DNA of 13,266 nucleotides from Butyrivibrio sp. (GCF_024699075.1 NZ_JAILQF010000195.1:1-13266); one strand, 5' to 3'; positions 1 through 6,817 are shown, counted from the first letter of the stretch. Program-made: numbers and translations. The notes: generated from the sequence alone by a model not told the origin.

Positions 1-762
1 AGACTTCACTCAGCAGTACTTGCATATGCAAGAGACTTCATGATTGACAGAGGATTTACATAGTGTATCCCACCATACATGATTCATGGTAATGTTGTTG
101 AAGGTGTAATGAGTTTCCCTGAGATGGAAGCAATGATGTACAAGATTGAAGGTGAAGATCTCTACCTTATCGGAACAAGTGAGCACTCAATGATCGGTAA
201 GTTCAAGGAACAGCAGATCATGGAAGAAGAACTTCCCCAGACACTTACAAGCTATTCACCTTGCTTCAGAAAAGAAAAAGGAGCTCACGGTATCGAGGAG
301 AGAGGTGTATACAGAATTCACCAGTTTGAAAAGCAGGAAATGATCGTAGTTTGTAAGCCCGAAGATTCAAAGATGTGGTATGATAAGCTTTGGCAAAATA
401 CAGTTGACCTTTTCCGTTCAATGGATATTCCTGTTCGTACACTTGAATGCTGCTCTGGAGATCTTGCTGATCTTAAGTGCAAATCATGCGATGTTGAAGC
501 ATGGTCACCCAGACAGAAGAAATACTTTGAAGTTGGAAGCTGCTCTAATCTCGGAGATGCACAGGCAAGACGTCTTAAGATCAGAATCAAGAGCAAAGAT
601 GGCAACTATTTTGCTCATACACTTAATAACACAGTAGTAGCTCCGCCTAGAATGCTCATCGCATTCCTTGAGAACAATCTTCAGGCAGATGGATCAGTTA
701 AGATCCCTGAAGCATTAAGACCTTACATGGGCGGAAAAGAAGTACTTATTCCGGAGAAATAA
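1..762 (+). CDS. serS: Serine--tRNA ligase, C-terminal part, with an in-frame amber codon
   Basis: This is the C-terminal catalytic part of seryl-tRNA synthetase (class II), which charges tRNA-Ser in the cytoplasm. Frame 1 is open from base 1 to the TAA at 760-762 except for TAG at 61-63 (codon 21 of the window). Similarity continues on both sides of it: LHSAVLAYARDFMIDRGFT before, CIPPYMIHGNVVEGVMSF after. The TAG falls in class II motif 1, where Tyr (TAT/TAC) is usual, so one base change explains it. Motif 2 is visible as CFRKEKGAHGIEERGVYRIH and HQFEKQE; motif 3 as NTVVAPPRMLIAFLENN. The ATG at 79 has no ribosome binding site and would delete motif 1, so I do not take it as a true start. 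The 5' end lies outside the window. It could be a pseudogene if another serS exists, or carry a sequencing error. The family call is secure; functional status is not. Confidence 0.9.
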
Positions 763-1649
763 TGCATAAATTTATGAGAGCTGTCGGCCTTGCAGGATTG
801 CAGGGCCGTGGTGCGCTCGAAAAGCTGTTGGAATATTGTGTCCAGAATGCAGACGAGCGAAATTACATTAAAAATGAAGATGACGAGATATTCGCACAGT
901 TCACCAAAGAATTTGCGCCTGGACTGGGAGTGGTAGTCTATGGCCAATTTAAGGCTGAGAATCACTTTATATACGAATACTATTATCCTTATATAAAAGG
1001 TGAAGGCATCTCATCTTCTGAAGACATAACTGTAGAACAGCATGCAGCTACAGATTCATTCGCCGGCGTTTGTGATGATCCAAGATTAGGGATCACTATG
1101 ATCTTCTATCTTCAGAATATGATGGAATATTTAAAGGTCACAGATAAAGGACAGAAGAAGACAACAGGAACTTCTGTTACATTATCAGCCTTATCTACAA
1201 AGGGAAGTATAATGCTGCCAATAGCCAAGACTCCCAACCAGAAAAGGCTTCTTAAGAAGAAACGTCAGACAAGAACAAGACTAGTAAGTCATGCAAGAAA
1301 CGGAGATGAAAACGCGATTGAATCTCTGACCCTGGATGATATGAATATCTACACAACCATCTCAGATAAGATATTAAAAGAAGATGTGTACACTCTTGTA
1401 GATAATTATTTCATGCCATACGGAGTTGAATGCGACCAGTATGCAATAATGGGTGAAATAACAGATTATAAGCTTACCATCAATACCTATACCAAAGAAC
1501 CGGTATATATTTTAAGTATAATCTGTTCTGATATCGAATATGACGTTGCCATAAACCGCAAGGATCTCCTCGGCGAGCCAGCGGTAGGAAGAAGATTCAA
1601 AGGTAACATCTGGCTTCAGGGACACATAAATTTTCCTGAAATAAAATAA
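762..1649 (+). CDS. DUF3881-like protein of unknown function, coupled to serS
   Basis: This 295-residue protein begins MHKFMRAVGLAGLQ and resembles the DUF3881 family of clostridial proteins, recalled by pattern and not searched. Its biochemical role is unknown. The ATG at 762-764 shares its A with the serS stop (TAATG). A GGAG at 753-756, inside the last serS codons, sits 5 nt ahead, so translation is very probably coupled to serS. There is no signal peptide or membrane segment, so it should be cytoplasmic. The middle is basic (QKRLLKKKRQTRTRL, roughly residues 160-180), which could be a linker or a nucleic-acid contact; this is inference. The C-terminal third (about 200-295) has alternating hydrophobic residues typical of a beta-rich fold. 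It ends with TAA, with no clear terminator before the next promoter. Confidence 0.75.
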   Translation: MHKFMRAVGLAGLQGRGALEKLLEYCVQNADERNYIKNEDDEIFAQFTKEFAPGLGVVVYGQFKAENHFIYEYYYPYIKGEGISSSEDITVEQHAATDSFAGVCDDPRLGITMIFYLQNMMEYLKVTDKGQKKTTGTSVTLSALSTKGSIMLPIAKTPNQKRLLKKKRQTRTRLVSHARNGDENAIESLTLDDMNIYTTISDKILKEDVYTLVDNYFMPYGVECDQYAIMGEITDYKLTINTYTKEPVYILSIICSDIEYDVAINRKDLLGEPAVGRRFKGNIWLQGHINFPEIK

Positions 1650-1653
1650 TAGA

Positions 1654-1682
1654 TTGAAATATTTCGTTTATTATGGTAAATT
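1654..1682 (+). promoter_or_regulatory. Predicted sigma-A promoter for the tRNA-Arg gene
   Basis: TTGAAA at 1654-1659, a 17-bp spacer, then TAAATT at 1677-1682, preceded by TGG as an extended -10. Transcription would start near 1689, about 30 nt before the mature tRNA. The promoter begins 5 bp after the upstream stop codon, so it separates the tRNA from the serS unit. This is a pattern match only. Confidence 0.55.
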
Positions 1683-1688
1683 GTAACA

Positions 1689-1712
1689 GTGCCTTTTATT
1701 ATTATAAGGCAC
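1689..1712 (+). other. Hairpin in the tRNA-Arg 5' leader
   Basis: GTGCCTT (1689-1695) and AAGGCAC (1706-1712) form a perfect 7-bp stem around a T/A-rich 10-nt loop. It begins at the predicted transcription start and ends 6 nt before the mature tRNA. The bases after it (TCCTTCG) are not a convincing U-tract, so it is a weak candidate for a terminator of the upstream operon. A structured pre-tRNA leader is the alternative. Confidence 0.5.
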
Positions 1713-1718
1713 TCCTTC

Positions 1719-1792
1719 GTTTGGGTAGCTCAGCTGGATAGAGCGTCCGCCTCCTAAGCGGAAGGTCGGGGGTTCGAATCCCCTCCCGAACA
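1719..1792 (+). tRNA. tRNA-Arg (anticodon CCU)
   Basis: A full cloverleaf can be drawn. The acceptor stem is GTTTGGG (1719-1725) with CCCGAAC (1785-1791), including one T-G wobble. The D arm is GCTC/GAGC. The anticodon stem TCCGC/GCGGA encloses the loop CTCCTAA, with anticodon CCT at 1753-1755. The T arm is GGGGG/CCCCT around TTCGAAT. The discriminator base is A at 1792 and the CCA end is not encoded. The tRNA reads the arginine codon AGG. T-rich stretches follow (about 1846-1862), but no hairpin terminator is visible. Confidence 0.95.
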
Positions 1793-1900
1793 TTTATATT
1801 ATTCAATAGTTTTATCTGTCATAATTTTCAATTCTATCATCTGGTTTTTTTCTAAATTTTTTCGCAAATTATAAGGCAGTAAAATAAAATTCTTGATCAC

Positions 1901-1952
1901 ATCATGAATTATTAAGTGCAGGCAATCTCTCTATAAAGGAATATTGCAGGCA
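1901..1952 (+). promoter_or_regulatory. Candidate control region of the LytTR gene: 8-bp direct repeats around a TATAAA
   Basis: TGCAGGCA occurs at 1917-1924 and again at 1945-1952, 28 bp apart start to start; one more base matches beyond the core. Between them lies TATAAA (1932-1937), with TTATTA at 1909-1914 as a poor -35 at 17-bp spacing. The arrangement suggests a factor binding on either side of a weak -10. LytTR proteins do bind paired direct repeats, but their usual spacing is nearer 21-23 bp, so autoregulation is only a guess. Confidence 0.3.
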
Positions 1953-1989
1953 TTGTAAGTGGGTTATTAGTATTTAGGGGAAAAATAAA

Positions 1990-2778
1990 ATGGGGGTCAA
2001 TAAAGTAATTGTCTATGATCCTGAAAAGGACATGACTGGTTTTATCAAAAATAATGTTTTACCATATATAAAATTTAGGTATAATTCCAAATATGAGCTT
2101 ATAATGTGCGATAATTATACAAGCATTAGTCGAAACCTTGAGTCTATTGATAACAGGGTTGATTTTTGCTGTTTTTATATGCATGATGAAAGTGAACTTG
2201 AGATTTACAGCAGAATTAAAAAGGAATATATAAACCTTCCAATCCTATTATGTACATATTCCAAAATTGATCATAACTTATTTTTTAAACCGGGACTTAT
2301 TCCGGAAGAATATATAACGATAGAAAAAGAAGTTATATCAGAAGAGGAAAAGATGAATGATCTGGAAGAGGCTCTTAATAATATAAGAGAGTATCTGGAC
2401 AATTATCAGCCTGACCATATCCAGGAAAAGAAGAAGAGCATACAAGGCAGGAATGATGAAAACGATATATTTTTTATCAAAGGAGAAGAGATAATAAGTG
2501 TAGAGAGCGATACATCATCAGGACAGGCTTTGCAGAAGATAAGGACCATACGAGGCGAATACCCTTGTAAATTGAGTATCGCCGAAATTGAAAAGACTTA
2601 TAGTACAATTTTATTCAGATGCAACAGAGATGTGCTGATCAACAAAAGCATGATCGCCGGATATAACTGTTCAAATTATGAGATATTATTAAATACCGGT
2701 GATGACGAATACAAGATCAAAGCATCCAAGGAGAAATTCAATCAAGTGCTGCACGCATACAAAGTATTTTGCAGATAA
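1990..2778 (+). CDS. LytTR-family transcription regulator with degenerate receiver-like domain
   Basis: This 262-residue protein is a probable DNA-binding regulator. The C-terminal part (about 155-260) fits the LytTR domain: IISVESDTSSG, then RTIRGEYPCKLSIAEIEK, then FRCNRDVLINKSMIAGY, then an ILLNTGDDEYKIKASKEKF ending. These match the family pattern of an opening strand, the R-x-N/H-R-x-x-(L/I)-I-N core and a basic final helix. Residues 5-115 look like a response-regulator receiver (KVIVYDPEKD; VDFCCFYMHD; LPILLCTYS). Tyr63 stands where the phosphorylated Asp is expected, so classical phosphorylation is unlikely. A glutamate- and lysine-rich linker (about 115-153) joins the two. AGGGG about 10 nt before the ATG supports the start. 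Next downstream, 62 nt away, is a membrane protein, and no histidine kinase is adjacent. Codons are richer in ATA than in the tRNA-ligase genes. DNA-binding role fairly sure; signal unknown. Confidence 0.82.
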   Translation: MGVNKVIVYDPEKDMTGFIKNNVLPYIKFRYNSKYELIMCDNYTSISRNLESIDNRVDFCCFYMHDESELEIYSRIKKEYINLPILLCTYSKIDHNLFFKPGLIPEEYITIEKEVISEEEKMNDLEEALNNIREYLDNYQPDHIQEKKKSIQGRNDENDIFFIKGEEIISVESDTSSGQALQKIRTIRGEYPCKLSIAEIEKTYSTILFRCNRDVLINKSMIAGYNCSNYEILLNTGDDEYKIKASKEKFNQVLHAYKVFCR

Positions 2779-2840
2779 TATACACCCAAGGTATCATCAG
2801 GTGCGTAGACGTATGCGTAATACTAAAGGATACTACCAAG

Positions 2841-4718
2841 ATGAAGTGTAATAATTGTCAAAAAGAAATACCTGATAATATCAAATTCTGTCCCTACTGC
2901 GGACAGCCTGTACCAAGAATATCTGATAATAAATATATGGTACCGGGATATGAATATCCCAAAAATCACCAGTATAAAAATTTGCAGATATCAAATAGTA
3001 ATACAAGAGCCTCTTATTATGGCGCCAATAATAATGCCGGAGCAAAATCAGAGGATCCTAACAAGCGGGTCAAAAAGATACTCCTTGCAGCAGTCCTTGT
3101 GCTTATAACGCTTGTAGTAATACTTGGAATTGGCTTCTATAAGGCATTAACCAGTGATTCTTATGATGATTCAATAGAATATGCAAATGGGATCACTTAC
3201 TGTTCAGATGGCATAATCTATGTGGATACAGATGTTACAGATGATATAGAGCCTTATGCTTTAACTACAGAAGACGAAGAATTGGTGGATAAATGTGATT
3301 TTGTCTATCTCTCAACCTTTAATCCAGATTCAGATATTATCTATTATATAAAAGATATGAAAGAGAAAAAGGCTGAAATCTGCGCCTCTCTCTACAGCAT
3401 ATATACAAAAGATATAACAGATAATGAAGAAGATAATGCCACAAGATCAAAACTTATAGCAGATGATGTTTGCGGCTTTTATGCATCATCTGGATCGGAT
3501 AATGCAGTCCTTTATGAAACAATAGACAGCGAAATCTATATGTATTCAGATAATGGCAATGATTATATCATAAGCACTGAAGGACTTACCTCAATTAACA
3601 GTGTCTTCAATTATGAGAACACACATATTATCATGACCATGAGAGGTAACAGCTCAAGTTCCATTACCACCGGATTTTATTTTGGAACACAATATGATAT
3701 ATACCAATACGATACAAGTACCAAGAAGCTCAGACTTATAAATGAATCTGTAAGATTTCCATACGGAGACAATAAGAATCTTGTTTATATCAAGGAAACA
3801 AATGATAGCGAAGAAAGCGGAGAACTTTATATCTCAACTATCACAAGTGAAGAAATAAAAACGACTAAGATCGATGACGATGTAACCGATATCATTGACA
3901 CTACACTTACAGATGACATAACTCACATAACCTATGAAAAAAATGGCGCGCATCCCGAAGATTATACAGAAGAAATATATACCTATGATAACGGTGAGAT
4001 AACAGATCTAGGAGAAGTTCAATACAGCACTAAATATTCGGAATATGTGACCTTTTATGATCTGTATGAAAGCCAGGACCAAAAGCAGGATTTTACCCAG
4101 TACTACACCACAGGATCTTCAGAAGTATATGAATCACCTTTTAATGAAGTAAATCATATATCAATGGCTTTAAGAGAAAATAAGCTATATGTAGAAGCTT
4201 ATGATGATAATAATATAAGCTGTGTATACTCCTGCGATATAGAATATGGCAAAGAGATAAGCAATATCAAAATGATAGCCTATAATGCTACTTTATCCGG
4301 CATATTCAGTTATAAATATCAGTTCTACGTAGCAGGAAGCAAGGCAATGAATCTCTACATATCTGCTGATGATGATCCGAGTCTTATGATATATGACGTT
4401 CCAATAGACACCTTTTTTACTTTAAAAGCAACACCAATAATTAATGACAACTCCTATCACTTTATAGTAAAGTTCCTTGATTACGACGTTAATTCTAATA
4501 TCTATGACCTTTATGTTGTTGATGAAAACAAGAAGTTAAAAAGAGTCGAGACAATGATAGAAACAACCGCTGTTACAGGTAATGGGGTTATCTATACCAA
4601 GGATGGTGCCATATATTATTACGGGGCAGACACCAAAGAGGTAAAGAAGATAGCAGACAGCAATTATTACTACGAGATGGCAAATAAATATGAGACATCA
4701 ATCTCGCTTGATTCTTAA
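2841..4718 (+). CDS. Zinc-ribbon single-pass membrane protein with large extracytoplasmic domain
   Basis: I choose the ATG at 2841, with AAAGGA at 2825-2830, because it places the zinc ribbon at the N-terminus. The frame stays open to 2769, inside the previous gene, but the extra 24 residues look like noise. The 625-residue product starts MKCNNC and has FCPYCG at 16-21: a CxxC-CxxC zinc ribbon, probably cytoplasmic. A disordered Asn-rich linker (25-75) leads to NKRVKK and one hydrophobic helix at about 80-102, implying N-in, C-out. The remaining roughly 520 residues are acidic and Tyr-rich with repeated beta-strand patterns such as GNGVIYTKDGAIYYYG, resembling DUF5050-like or propeller blades; this fold is an inference. 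It is probably co-transcribed with the LytTR gene upstream and may sense or scaffold something at the envelope. No enzyme motif is recognised. Start and topology are fairly sure; function is unknown. Confidence 0.78.
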   Translation: MKCNNCQKEIPDNIKFCPYCGQPVPRISDNKYMVPGYEYPKNHQYKNLQISNSNTRASYYGANNNAGAKSEDPNKRVKKILLAAVLVLITLVVILGIGFYKALTSDSYDDSIEYANGITYCSDGIIYVDTDVTDDIEPYALTTEDEELVDKCDFVYLSTFNPDSDIIYYIKDMKEKKAEICASLYSIYTKDITDNEEDNATRSKLIADDVCGFYASSGSDNAVLYETIDSEIYMYSDNGNDYIISTEGLTSINSVFNYENTHIIMTMRGNSSSSITTGFYFGTQYDIYQYDTSTKKLRLINESVRFPYGDNKNLVYIKETNDSEESGELYISTITSEEIKTTKIDDDVTDIIDTTLTDDITHITYEKNGAHPEDYTEEIYTYDNGEITDLGEVQYSTKYSEYVTFYDLYESQDQKQDFTQYYTTGSSEVYESPFNEVNHISMALRENKLYVEAYDDNNISCVYSCDIEYGKEISNIKMIAYNATLSGIFSYKYQFYVAGSKAMNLYISADDDPSLMIYDVPIDTFFTLKATPIINDNSYHFIVKFLDYDVNSNIYDLYVVDENKKLKRVETMIETTAVTGNGVIYTKDGAIYYYGADTKEVKKIADSNYYYEMANKYETSISLDS

Positions 4719-4818
4719 ATATACAAAACTGAAAAATTTCATTTTTTAACACAAAGCCCTGAAAAGCGCTCCTGGAGCCTCCTAGGGCATATATCAAAAA
4801 TATAGATCTTAGAAAGAT

Positions 4819-4862
4819 ATGGTGTTTTTTGGAATATTCCGAACTTATGGTGTAATTTGGAA
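4819..4862 (+). repeat. Direct repeat ATGGTGTnnTTTGGAA, two copies 28 bp apart
   Basis: Copies at 4819-4834 and 4847-4862 agree at 14 of 16 bases (NN is TT or AA). The palindrome GGAATATTCC (4831-4840) overlaps the end of copy one. TATAAT follows 2 bp after copy two (4865-4870) with no recognisable -35, an arrangement typical of activator-dependent promoters. No factor is identified. Confidence 0.5.
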
Positions 4863-4982
4863 CGTATAATAAACTAAAATTTTCACTTTACAAAAAAATA
4901 GACAACCATATTTCATTGTAAATACTGACTTTATAACCACAATATATTGTATATAATAAATATTTTGGTACAAGTTAACAGC

Positions 4983-5011
4983 TTGTCATGTATAAAAGTA
5001 TTGTTTATAAT
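4983..5011 (+). promoter_or_regulatory. Near-consensus sigma-A promoter ahead of the folded RNA and PIN-PhoH gene
   Basis: TTGTCA (4983-4988), exactly 17 bp, then a perfect TATAAT (5006-5011). The predicted start is about 5018. It is the best-scoring promoter in this intergenic region by eye. Its first product would be the structured RNA below; the PIN-PhoH gene would be reached only by reading past the hairpin ending at 5137. Confidence 0.7.
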
Positions 5012-5017
5012 TTAAAT

Positions 5018-5137
5018 ATGGTGAAGAAGAAAATATTTGCAAGTCTATATAATAGAATGCAACTTCAAACAAGGACATGATGCAGGGTTCTCCTGTGTCA
5101 TGTCCTTTGCGCTTTTTGGGGAGCGCATTTTCTTCTT
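5018..5137 (+). ncRNA. Predicted structured RNA of about 120 nt (small RNA or PIN-PhoH leader)
   Basis: Four helices use most of the sequence. P1: AAGAAGAAAAT (5024-5034) pairs perfectly with ATTTTCTTCTT (5127-5137), joining the two ends. P2: TTGCA (5037-5041) with TGCAA (5058-5062), capped by TCTAT/ATAGA (5044-5048/5052-5056). P3: a 16-bp stem, 5071-5086 with 5092-5107, including two G-U pairs, loop GTTCT. P4: TGCGCT (5108-5113) with AGCGCA (5122-5127), followed by TTTTCTTCTT, which looks like an intrinsic terminator. The 3' strand of P1 is that U-tract. The element starts at a strong promoter and lies 29 nt before the PIN-PhoH start codon. It could be a free small RNA or an attenuating leader. 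I do not recognise a known class: it lacks the SRP loop motif and the large bubble and length of 6S RNA. Confidence 0.55.
5108..5137 (+). terminator. Terminator-like hairpin before the PIN-PhoH gene
   Basis: TGCGCT/AGCGCA, a 6-bp stem with an 8-nt loop, followed by TTTTCTTCTT. It stands directly after the strong 5071-5107 hairpin. It ends the predicted 120-nt RNA or attenuates entry into the downstream gene. Confidence 0.6.
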
Positions 5138-5166
5138 AAATAGGGAGATTGGAGGAATCTGCACGT

Positions 5167-6546
5167 ATGAAGAAGACTTATGTAATTGACACTAACGTTC
5201 TGATTCAGGCTCCGTACGCGCTTGAGTGTTTCGAAGACAATAATCTTGTACTTCCACTAGTCGTACTCGAAGAGCTTGACAGATTAAAGAATGCAGATGG
5301 TGAGAAAGGAGCTAATGCAAGAGCTGCAGTACGCTATCTTGAAAATCTCAGGATGAGCGGAGATCTTCTGAAAGGGGTTGATCTAAAAGGCGGCGGAAGC
5401 GTCCGCGTTGAGAAGAACTGTGTGAATGTAGAGCTTCCGGAGGATCTTCCGGATGACAAGGCAGACAACAGAATTCTTCAGGTTTGTAAAGGCCTTATTG
5501 ATGAAAAGAAAAAAGGCGAACAGATAATACTTGTAACCAAGGACCTTCTTCTTAGAATAAAAGCTCACATAATCGGAATAAAAGCCGAAGACTTTACAAC
5601 TGAGCAGATATCTGATGAAGACGAGCTCTACACAGGACGAAATGAGGTATTCGTTCCTGAAGATGAAATCGATAATTTCAAAAAAGACGGGATACCTGTT
5701 GAATGTCTGTATGATACAGACGGACAGGGACAAAAGATCGAACTTACTTTCCACGAAAATGAATTTGTAATATTAAAGCCTGACCAGTCAGACAGAAAGT
5801 CACTTCTTGGACGAATACATAACGGCAAGGTAGTACCACTTAAATACAAAAAGTGTAAGCCTTACGGCGTAACTCCAAGAAATGTCGGACAGTACTTCAT
5901 GCAGGAAGCCCTGATGGCAAGTGCTCAGGAAGCACCTCTTGTGATCATCAAAGGTATGGCAGGAACAGCCAAGACTTTCTATTCACTTGCAGTAGGACTT
6001 GAAAAAGTCTTCAATAACGTAACAGGTGAATACAGAAGGATAATCGTATGTCGTCCTAATGCACAGTTTGACGATGATATAGGCTTCCTTCCGGGAGATG
6101 AGCAGGAGAAGATCGCACCACTGATGAGGCCTATAATCGATAACCTGGAACAGATCCTTGATTCAGATGAAGAACAGCGCTACGGCGATGAAGAGCAGCT
6201 CTCTGACAAGATAGCTGAGATCTTCGACAGAGGCATAATCCAGACAGAAGCTTTGAACTTCATCAGAGGCCGTTCAATTGCAAAAACATACCTCATAATT
6301 GATGAAGCACAGAACATGACACCTAATCAGGCTAAGGGCATCATCACAAGAGCAGGTAAGGATACTAAGATAATCCTTCTTGGCGACCCTAACCAGATTG
6401 ATAAACCCTTCCTTGATAAAAGAACTAACGGCTTATCTTATGCAGCCAAGTGCATGAAAAACAGCCCTTACTGCTGGCAGCTGACATTATCAGCAGAAGA
6501 ATGTGAACGTTCTATGCTCGCAATGGATGCGATAAAGAGACTATAA
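5167..6546 (+). CDS. PIN-PhoH family ATPase (YlaK-like)
   Basis: This 459-residue protein has an N-terminal PIN nuclease domain (about 1-145) and a C-terminal PhoH ATPase domain (about 235-459). Homologous PIN-PhoH proteins are ATP-dependent RNA-unwinding ribonucleases. PIN acidic residues are plausible at D8 (VIDTNV), E35/E36 (LEELDRLKN), D100 (KADNRIL) and D126 (LVTKD). In PhoH, the P-loop is GMAGTAKT (263-270), Walker B is YLIIDE (375-380), and LLGDPNQID (404-412) is the family's later motif. The last P-loop glycine is alanine. I take ATG 5167, with GGAGG at 5151-5155, 11 nt upstream. The TTG at 5149 is in frame, but its GGGAG is only 1 nt away. A folded leader precedes the gene and a strong terminator follows, so it is probably monocistronic. 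Family assignment is confident; the substrate is unknown. Confidence 0.9.
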   Translation: MKKTYVIDTNVLIQAPYALECFEDNNLVLPLVVLEELDRLKNADGEKGANARAAVRYLENLRMSGDLLKGVDLKGGGSVRVEKNCVNVELPEDLPDDKADNRILQVCKGLIDEKKKGEQIILVTKDLLLRIKAHIIGIKAEDFTTEQISDEDELYTGRNEVFVPEDEIDNFKKDGIPVECLYDTDGQGQKIELTFHENEFVILKPDQSDRKSLLGRIHNGKVVPLKYKKCKPYGVTPRNVGQYFMQEALMASAQEAPLVIIKGMAGTAKTFYSLAVGLEKVFNNVTGEYRRIIVCRPNAQFDDDIGFLPGDEQEKIAPLMRPIIDNLEQILDSDEEQRYGDEEQLSDKIAEIFDRGIIQTEALNFIRGRSIAKTYLIIDEAQNMTPNQAKGIITRAGKDTKIILLGDPNQIDKPFLDKRTNGLSYAAKCMKNSPYCWQLTLSAEECERSMLAMDAIKRL

Positions 6547-6676
6547 AGAATTCAAATTGAAAGATGTCAGCTTACACTGATTAAAGCCATCGGTATGTCT
6601 CGAAAGAGACTACAAGAACATAATCAATATGTTTCCTTCCACTGCTCTGAGTAGCAGCTGTACAAATATCCTGTTA

Positions 6677-6710
6677 AATGCGCCTGTATCTGAAGATACA
6701 GGCGTATTTA
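6677..6710 (+). terminator. Intrinsic terminator of the PIN-PhoH unit
   Basis: CGCCTGTATC (6681-6690) pairs perfectly with GATACAGGCG (6695-6704) around a TGAA loop. AATG/TATT extends the stem to about 14 bp. A moderately T-rich TATTTAGTTT follows. The strength of the stem and its place 130 bp after the stop codon support termination. Confidence 0.75.
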
Positions 6711-6788
6711 GTTTGTATAAAATCATATAAGAAGTTACATGCGTATTTACTGTGTATATTACAGCATGCCTGACTAATATATGCTTAC

Positions 6789-6817
6789 ATGTCATTTGGA
6801 CTATTAGTTATTATAAT
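6789..6817 (+). promoter_or_regulatory. Candidate promoter for the ABC transporter
   Basis: ATGTCA (6789-6794), 17 bp, TATAAT (6812-6817). The -35 matches 4 of 6 bases. The inverted pair ACTAATA/TATTAGT (6773-6779, 6802-6808) brackets the -35 and could be an operator. The TATAAT at 7040-7045 is an alternative closer to the gene. Confidence 0.4.

Larger units (their letters stand above)
4719..5166. other. Long AT-rich intergenic region
   Basis: No protein-coding gene is supported here. In order it holds: an imperfect GC-rich hairpin (GCCCT 4756-4760 with AGGGC 4784-4788, inner GCTC/GAGC) lacking a U-tract; a direct repeat (4819-4862) followed by TATAAT at 4865-4870; a second isolated TATAAT at 4952-4957; the promoter at 4983-5011; the predicted folded RNA 5018-5137; and the ribosome binding site of the PIN-PhoH gene. 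ACAAG (4970-4974) and CTTGT (4982-4986) form a small inverted repeat that overlaps the -35 of that promoter and could be an operator. Confidence 0.6.

Noticed and set aside
318..605. Minus-strand open frame of 95 codons within serS
   Set aside because: It lies wholly opposite conserved SerRS motifs and has no ribosome site or recognisable domain.
2769..2840. Upstream in-frame start for the zinc-ribbon protein, overlapping the LytTR gene
   Set aside because: It would bury the N-terminal zinc ribbon behind 24 unrelated residues, while ATG 2841 has its own AAAGGA site.
4756..4788. Terminator of the LytTR/zinc-ribbon operon
   Set aside because: A GC-rich imperfect hairpin is present, but no T-run follows it on either strand, so an intrinsic terminator cannot be claimed.
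5149..5166. TTG start for the PIN-PhoH protein
   Set aside because: The nearest purine-rich site is only 1 nt away, and the PIN domain begins cleanly at ATG 5167 after GGAGG.
6610..6795. Minus-strand open frame of 61 codons in the intergenic region
   Set aside because: It runs through the strong hairpin terminator at 6677-6708 and shows no domain or convincing start.
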